Assembly (NCBI GenBank): GCA_051954935.1
Contig: JBQCHG010000045.1
Coordinates: forward strand, 1 to 11,240
Source: 66-474 sp051954935
Lineage (GTDB): Bacteria; Pseudomonadota; Gammaproteobacteria; Xanthomonadales; Rhodanobacteraceae
DNA length: 11,240 bases
Direction of reading: 5' to 3'
Positions 6,693-11,240 of this stretch are shown one piece after another. Below the pieces are notes generated by a model. The model was not told where the DNA came from and did not search any database. It was given only the letters and a program-made list of their open reading frames with translations. Every line of letters begins with the position of its first letter. Position 1 is the first letter of the stretch. Made by a program: the position numbers and the translations under genes.

Positions 6693-8645
6693 TCAGTGCT
6701 TCAATGGCGGCCCGCCACGTTCGGCTTGCTCTTCGAGGATCGCGATCTGCGAATCCAGCCTGCCCAGACTGTCCATGCGGCGAAGGGCATCAATCTGGCG
6801 GACAGCTTCCTCCGTCATCCCGTTGATCGCCAGCCAATGCGCGAGCTGGACGCGATAGGCCGGTTCACCGGGGGAGCCATTGACAGCCTTGCGCATGGCG
6901 TCGATGGCCAGCGCATCGTCATGCAACAGGTAATAGGCAAAATCGGCGTACGCCGAATAAAGCCGCGCGATCGGATGCGGGCGGTAAAGCGCAGCCTGGA
7001 AGGCGCGCTGCAGCGGTGCTACATCGAAGTGGCAATCGTTCTTGCGGCGGCAGTCGGTCAGTGAGATCAGCGCGGAAATGTCCTCTTGGGTGGTTGGCTG
7101 GTTCCGCAGCTTGTCGGTCATTTCCTTCCACACCACAGTGTCATCCGCCTTGCCCTCATGAGTGTCAATCATGATCAGCGCCTGTTCGGCCAGAGCCGAA
7201 GAACCCGGCAGCGCGCCGGCGCGATGCAGGTAGAACCTGGACTTGTCCAGCAACTTGCCGGGCGCGTAGTCCGAGGCGATGATCAGCAATCGGCCTGCCT
7301 CGTAGTTGGCGCGCGGCGAATCCGGGTGGCGGTTGGCTTCCGCAAGTGCCAAGCCCAGCGGGTTGGACCAGTCCTGTGCCCGCAGATAGGTCACCCCAGC
7401 GCACCACATCAGCAATACCGCAACCAGTGTGCCGCGCACGATCGGCAGCGCGATCGCCCGCCGCAACCCGAGCACGATGGAGAGCACCGCCAGCAGTACG
7501 CCGATGGACGCGAAATAGTTGCGGTGCTCGTAGACCAGTTCCAGCGGGATTACGGTGGCGGTCAGCAACTGCGCCGCGAAGAACCAGAGGATGCCGAGCG
7601 AGATCAGCGGTCGCCGCTTGCGCAGCCAGGTCGCGAGCCCAAGCAGCGCGGCGAGAAACAGAATGGCCGGCAGAGTCGTCCATGGCCTGAAAAGCCCGGT
7701 CGAGAGCGGCATCTCGTCGTGGTACAGGCTCAACGTGACCGGATCGGGGAACAGCGTCCAGCGCAGGTACTTCACCAGTACGCGCGCTTCGGTGAGCAGG
7801 CGCTCGCCGAGCGTGAAGCTGCGGCCGTCCCATGCCGAGGGCGAGAGCACCCCGGGCAGCAGCCATGCGAGCCCGAGCGTGGCAGGCAGGAACAGCACGA
7901 AAACATACAGCCCCAGCAGGCGCCGGTCGCGTTGCCTGCCGGAGGAAGCGAAGCCGAGCATGGTGCATTCGATCAGGAACGCATACACGGGCAACAGCAC
8001 CGAAGATTCCTTGGAAAGCAGTCCGATGCCGGTGCCCAGCACGATTCCAAGGGTCGCCTGCACGAAACCGATGCGCTCGCCCGACTCATCGGTGGCGGTC
8101 AGCATCCGGCGTCGTCCGTGGAGATATCCCCAGAGCCCCGCCAGCACAAAAACCTGGCACAGGCTTTCCATGCGCTGCACCACGTACAGCACCGCCATCA
8201 GGTTGATCGGCAACAGCAGCCAGACTGCGGCAATCAGAAGCGCGAGTCGGTGCGCCGCGGTTCCATCAATCACTTCATCGCCGCGTCGCGCCCGCCAGGC
8301 GCGCAGCAATTCGCGCAACATGAAGTACAGCAGCACGCCATTGAGCAGATGGATGCCGATGTTCACCGCCTTCATCGGCATCGGATCGGCACCGCTGAAA
8401 AACCAGTTCACGGCGAAGGTCAGCGAAGCCAGCGGCCGATGAAGCGAACTTGCAGGCGAGGACCATGCCGCGTTGGCCCAGTTGGCCAGCGTGGAATGCG
8501 TGACGTGGATGCCCGCGTTGTCCACGATGTTGGGAAAGTCGTCGAATACATAGCCACCGAACAGGCCGGGCCAGTACACCAGCGCGGTGACGGCGAGCGC
8601 GACAGTCAGGACAAGCAGGGTGGTCGTTTTCGGTCTGATGCGCAT
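6693..8645 (-). CDS. GT-C-type multi-pass membrane protein with C-terminal TPR-like region, copy 2
   Basis: This 650-aa protein has a polytopic membrane domain (about residues 8-420) and a soluble helical TPR-like tail (about 430-650). After the first helix comes YVFDDFPNI with Asp35-Asp36, the place of the acidic motif in GT-C glycosyltransferases such as PMT and TMTC. HRPLASLTFAVN (69-80), YVVQRMESL (153-161), LLSKESSVLLP (208-218) and LVYEHRNYFAS (369-379) match the layout of TMTC-like (DUF1736) proteins. GT-C enzymes use lipid-linked sugar donors on the periplasmic side. It is homologous to the gene just upstream (same motifs in the same order), a tandem duplication. Its ATG is three bases after that gene's stop, with AGGA seven bases upstream. 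Position behind pilA suggests pilin O-glycosylation, as proposed for TfpW-like proteins; a role in polysaccharide assembly is the alternative. Substrate unknown. Confidence 0.85.
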   Translation of the reverse strand: MRIRPKTTTLLVLTVALAVTALVYWPGLFGGYVFDDFPNIVDNAGIHVTHSTLANWANAAWSSPASSLHRPLASLTFAVNWFFSGADPMPMKAVNIGIHLLNGVLLYFMLRELLRAWRARRGDEVIDGTAAHRLALLIAAVWLLLPINLMAVLYVVQRMESLCQVFVLAGLWGYLHGRRRMLTATDESGERIGFVQATLGIVLGTGIGLLSKESSVLLPVYAFLIECTMLGFASSGRQRDRRLLGLYVFVLFLPATLGLAWLLPGVLSPSAWDGRSFTLGERLLTEARVLVKYLRWTLFPDPVTLSLYHDEMPLSTGLFRPWTTLPAILFLAALLGLATWLRKRRPLISLGILWFFAAQLLTATVIPLELVYEHRNYFASIGVLLAVLSIVLGLRRAIALPIVRGTLVAVLLMWCAGVTYLRAQDWSNPLGLALAEANRHPDSPRANYEAGRLLIIASDYAPGKLLDKSRFYLHRAGALPGSSALAEQALIMIDTHEGKADDTVVWKEMTDKLRNQPTTQEDISALISLTDCRRKNDCHFDVAPLQRAFQAALYRPHPIARLYSAYADFAYYLLHDDALAIDAMRKAVNGSPGEPAYRVQLAHWLAINGMTEEAVRQIDALRRMDSLGRLDSQIAILEEQAERGGPPLKH

Positions 8646-8648
8646 CGG

Positions 8649-10667
8649 TCAATCCTGAAGGGCGGCCCCGGCGCCGGAATGGGCTGCCATATCGGCAGCG
8701 AGCGTCGTGCGCAATCGCGCGATTTCGTTTGCCCAGTAATGTTGATTGTGCAGCACCCACGCATGGATCCACGGCATCCCCCGAGCGGGCGGGGGTACCG
8801 GCGGCAGTGTGGTGTAGTAGTCCAGATGTGCAAGCCCGAGCTTCGGATAACCGTGCGAGCCCAGAATGGCGGCTTGCTTCAGCGCGGTGTCCGGGCGCGG
8901 CTTGATCGCCAGTGCGGCATTGAATTCGCGAAGTGCCTGCCGCGGACTGCCCTCCGCCAGTTCCAGCATGCCTTGCAGGTGCACAAAATCCTGTTGCTGA
9001 CCCCGGAATTCGCGCCAATGCGGATTACTCCGCGCTGCATTCAGCAATGACTGCACCACGGCCAAATCGAGGCCGTGGCACGAGTGATTTTTCGCCAGCT
9101 CGATCGCGGAGTTGAACCAGTCGAAGCCGACCGTGCCTCCGACCCGGGCAGTGGCCAGGGCACGCTGTGCGGCTTGCAACGACTGCGGCCGCAAGGCATC
9201 CAGCCTGCACTCCGCGAAGATCAGATTGAGCGGAATCTGCACGTCGTGCGGATGTGCATCCAGTGCGTTGCGCATTCGCGCGGCAGCCAGCCGCGGACGC
9301 TGGTGCGCCATGTCATAGAGCGCGGCGTTGGTCTGCGCGCGCGCAGAATCCGGGTTGAGCGCCGCCCAGACCAGCGCCTGCCGGTAGCCGTCTCCCCAAA
9401 GTGAAGCGCGTTGCAGCGTGAGGCTGGCGAGCCATACGAGAAGGCCCGCCGCAACCAATCCGCGCAGCCAGCGGAGGGCGCCTGGTGCGCCCAGGCCGAT
9501 TCCGATCGGCCAGAACAACAGCATGGAAGGCAGGTAGTTGCGATGCTCGTAGTAGAGCTCCAGCGGAATCCAGCCACTTTCCAGCAATTGCGCCGCGAAA
9601 TAAAACAGCAGTGCCAGTGCAACGGCTGGCGCGCGCCTCCGCAGGGCGAAACCGGTGCCGATCAGCGCGAGCACGGCCAGCACGCAAGGCAGCGTGTTGC
9701 CGGGGTGCAGCCAGCCGGTGGAGACGGGGAAGGCGTCATTGAACAGCCCGCTGGAATGCGCGTGCGGAACGAACAGCAGGCGCAGGTAATCCACGATCAC
9801 GCGCGGCTCGGTCAGCAGCCGCTGGCCCGTCGTCCAGCCGCGGATTTGTTCGGTTCCACGTATCTGGCCCGGCAGGCTGACCAGCAGCCACAGCGCGAGC
9901 GCCGCCAGCGGCAAGCCCAGCAGGATCCATGTCGCGCCGCGGAGGCGGCGACTGTCCGCGGGGGACGGTATGGTTTGCCTCGGCGCCAGCACAATCCACT
10001 CGATCAGTAGAAGCAGGAGCGGCAGCAACGCGCCATTGGCCTTGGACAGGGTCGCCAGCAGCGTGCATCCCCAGGCGGACAACAGCATTCCGGCCACGCC
10101 AAGGCGGACATCACCGCGCGCGAGCGCTTCGCGCGCTGCCATCCAGCCGTAGATGCCGATCAGCGTGAACGTCGCCGGCAGCATCGCCTCGCGCTGGACG
10201 ATGTAGAGCGTGGTCGAGACCAGCAGCGGATGCAGCAGCCAGGCACCGGCACCGAACAGCGCAGCGATGCGCGCCTGGATCTCGTCCAGGCGAAGCGCGC
10301 GGCCGAGCCGCAGCAGCACCGCGGCCAGCAGCGCGCCGTTCACCAGATGCAGTGATACGTTGGTGATCTTGAACGGGAGTGGCGAAGCAGGCCAGTCGCG
10401 CGCATCCAGCAGGAACGAGAGCAGGGTGAGCGGCCGGCCGGTCGGGTCGGCCGTACCGGACGTGATGTAGCGCCAGAACGTCGCCCAGTGGTCAATGGGT
10501 CCGGTTGCGCCGAGCGCCGGCAGGTTGCCGAAATCGTCGAACAGGAAGTCGCCGGACAGGCCGGGATGGTAGGCGAACCAGCCGGCGACCAGCAGCAGTG
10601 CCAGCATCACGATGAAGGCGACAGCTGGGCGCGGGCGTGGCGTGGGCGCTTCGGGGCCTGCGCTCAC
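8649..10667 (-). CDS. GT-C-type multi-pass membrane protein with C-terminal TPR-like region, copy 1
   Basis: This 672-aa protein uses the GTG at 10667, chosen because AAGGA sits eight bases upstream. An ATG at 10706 adds 13 Arg-rich residues but lacks a ribosome site. The membrane domain runs to about residue 420, followed by a helical TPR-like tail beginning near LNPDSARAQTNAALY (437-451). FLFDDFGNL carries Asp44-Asp45 after helix 1. GRPLTLLSFLLD (77-88), YIVQREAML (155-163) and LYYEHRNYLPS (371-381) follow in the same order as in copy 2. The lysine motif reads SKANG where copy 2 has SKESS, so the acidic residue is lost. As the first gene after pilA, it is a candidate pilin glycosyltransferase of the GT-C class acting in the periplasm on lipid-linked sugar. 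That role is inferred from position and fold. It differs from PilO/TfpO, which lacks such a tail. A Wzy-like or lipid-A-modifying role cannot be excluded. Confidence 0.84.
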   Translation of the reverse strand: MSAGPEAPTPRPRPAVAFIVMLALLLVAGWFAYHPGLSGDFLFDDFGNLPALGATGPIDHWATFWRYITSGTADPTGRPLTLLSFLLDARDWPASPLPFKITNVSLHLVNGALLAAVLLRLGRALRLDEIQARIAALFGAGAWLLHPLLVSTTLYIVQREAMLPATFTLIGIYGWMAAREALARGDVRLGVAGMLLSAWGCTLLATLSKANGALLPLLLLLIEWIVLAPRQTIPSPADSRRLRGATWILLGLPLAALALWLLVSLPGQIRGTEQIRGWTTGQRLLTEPRVIVDYLRLLFVPHAHSSGLFNDAFPVSTGWLHPGNTLPCVLAVLALIGTGFALRRRAPAVALALLFYFAAQLLESGWIPLELYYEHRNYLPSMLLFWPIGIGLGAPGALRWLRGLVAAGLLVWLASLTLQRASLWGDGYRQALVWAALNPDSARAQTNAALYDMAHQRPRLAAARMRNALDAHPHDVQIPLNLIFAECRLDALRPQSLQAAQRALATARVGGTVGFDWFNSAIELAKNHSCHGLDLAVVQSLLNAARSNPHWREFRGQQQDFVHLQGMLELAEGSPRQALREFNAALAIKPRPDTALKQAAILGSHGYPKLGLAHLDYYTTLPPVPPPARGMPWIHAWVLHNQHYWANEIARLRTTLAADMAAHSGAGAALQD

Positions 10668-10675
10668 GCGGGCGG

Positions 10676-10680
10676 TCCTT
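10676..10680 (-). promoter_or_regulatory. Shine-Dalgarno deciding the GTG start of membrane protein copy 1
   Basis: The minus strand reads GAAGAAGGACC; AAGGA is eight bases before the GTG at 10667. No comparable purine run precedes the ATG at 10706, where the bases upstream are CATCTCCCGT. This supports the shorter protein. Confidence 0.6.
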
Positions 10681-10748
10681 CTTCGTGAATCATGGCGCGC
10701 AAGCATACGGGAGATGTTGGCCGGAATCCCGGCGCGACGGCCGCGGAC

Positions 10749-10777
10749 AAAAAGAAGGGCCGCTTGCGCGGCCCTTC
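10749..10777 (-). terminator. Intrinsic terminator of pilA
   Basis: On the minus strand a perfect ten-base stem GAAGGGCCGC / GCGGCCCTTC closes on a GCAA tetraloop (GNRA type, very stable) and is followed at once by TTTTT. It starts 25 bases after the pilA stop. It should end most pilA transcripts and lower expression of the downstream membrane protein genes relative to the abundant pilin. Plus-strand reading gives no matching U-run on the other side, so it is one-directional. Confidence 0.93.
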
Positions 10778-10802
10778 GGATCCAACGGCTCGTGGAGCGT
10801 TA

Positions 10803-11240
10803 TTACTGACGGCAGCTCGACGGCAGATAAGCCTGATCAACATTGGACCTGGTGCAGGTCCAGTGGATGTCTCCATTCGCGCTGGCGACTGGCGACATAA
10901 CCAGGAATTTGCCGTCGATCTTTTTGTTGGCCTGCTGCGGTGAAGTCTGGCTGAACTTCGCATTGATAACACCGGGGTTAGTATCGGGGCCGCCGTTTGC
11001 GTCAGTACCGATGCCGACCGTTACGACATACTTGCCGTTGATGGACGTGGCGCCCGCGACCCCAGCGGAAGCATTGGTGCTCGGGTAGGTGCCATGATTA
11101 GAGTAGTACTCGGCAATGGCCGCCTGGACGCCGTCGGCCAGGGTCGCACCTTCCGACACCTGCGAACGGATCAGGTAGTTCTGGTAGGCCGGCACCGCGA
11201 TCGCGGCCAGGATGGCGATGATCGCGACCACGATCATCAG
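10803..11240 (-). CDS. pilA: Type IV major pilin PilA, lacking its N-terminus at the window edge
   Basis: The 145 visible residues start inside the conserved pilin N-helix: LMIVVAIIAILAAIAVPAYQ, then NYLIRSQVSEGATLADGVQA. The prepilin leader, the cleavage glycine and the FTLIE residues expected just before are beyond the right edge. The hydrophobic helix anchors the subunit in the inner membrane and forms the pilus core after PilD cleavage. The globular part ends with the disulfide loop between the Cys of HWTCTRSN and the Cys of PSSCRQ, 13 residues apart, a usual PilA loop. The last residue is Gln, not Ser, so C-terminal-serine glycosylation by a PilO/TfpO enzyme is unlikely. Ser- and Thr-rich stretches (TYPSTNASAG) offer internal sites. 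A strong terminator follows. The role is adhesion, twitching and DNA uptake. Its sigma-54-type promoter, if any, is outside the window. Confidence 0.95.
   Translation of the reverse strand: MMIVVAIIAILAAIAVPAYQNYLIRSQVSEGATLADGVQAAIAEYYSNHGTYPSTNASAGVAGATSINGKYVVTVGIGTDANGGPDTNPGVINAKFSQTSPQQANKKIDGKFLVMSPVASANGDIHWTCTRSNVDQAYLPSSCRQ

Noticed and set aside
6688..6720. Possible terminator after membrane protein copy 2 (TGGCGGGCCGCCA near the gene end and TTTTT after the stop)
   Set aside because: The stem is five or six bases with a tiny loop, and the T-run is about a dozen bases away, so it is not a working terminator layout.
7086..9050. A 654-codon plus-strand open frame
   Set aside because: It lies opposite both membrane protein genes and crosses their junction. 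The translation is Gln-, Arg-, His- and Pro-rich without domains, as expected from antisense of high-GC coding DNA.
10664..10693. A nine-codon reading frame (ATG 10693) whose TGA overlaps the GTG of membrane protein copy 1
   Set aside because: It could be a leader peptide, but it has no ribosome site and no distinctive sequence. It is likely chance.
10702..10707. TATGCT as a -10 box for a promoter between the pilA terminator and membrane protein copy 1
   Set aside because: Only four of six bases match, and no -35-like hexamer sits 16-18 bases upstream. A promoter may be here but I cannot point to it.

Overview
The window looks like chromosomal DNA of a gammaproteobacterium of the Xanthomonadales type (Rhodanobacter, Dyella, Luteibacter or Xanthomonas relatives). 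This is an inference from high-GC coding DNA, a type IV pilin of the style seen in that group, and the linkage of the pilin to large TPR-bearing membrane proteins and a surface-polysaccharide cluster. I could run no search. Every gene I can support lies on the minus strand, so the biological order runs from the right end of the window to the left.

Right end (10749-11240): the main type IV pilin gene pilA. Its prepilin leader lies beyond the window edge, and a textbook intrinsic terminator follows the gene. Next (6693-10667) come two adjacent, homologous membrane proteins of about 650-670 aa. They have a GT-C-type membrane domain with first-loop Asp-Asp, Arg-Pro-Leu and Glu-His-Arg-Asn-Tyr motifs and a C-terminal helical TPR-like region. 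They are candidates for the enzymes that place glycans on the pilin.

Middle (2722-6640): a compressed five-gene cassette with overlapping ends. It encodes a PLP-dependent sugar aminotransferase, an LpxD-like left-handed beta-helix N-acyltransferase, an unrecognised 203-aa protein, a FabH-like ketoacyl-ACP synthase III with complete Cys-His-Asn triad, and a small acyl carrier protein. Read together, they suggest a route to an amino sugar carrying a custom acyl group built on a dedicated ACP.

Left end (1-2672): a WzxC-type polysaccharide flippase, a WavQ-like glycosyltransferase with visibly lower GC than the rest, and the first 43 codons of a family 2 glycosyltransferase that runs off the left edge. 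The simplest model is that the cassette makes an N-acylated deoxyamino sugar nucleotide, the glycosyltransferases build a lipid-linked glycan, the flippase moves it to the periplasm, and it enters a surface polysaccharide and/or is placed on pilin by the pilA-linked membrane proteins. The pilin link is a hypothesis from gene order only. The genes for making the nucleotide sugar and for reducing the keto-acyl group are not in the window. No RNA genes, insertion sequences or CRISPR arrays were seen. No gene-free stretch exceeds 300 bases; the longest is the 135-base gap after pilA.
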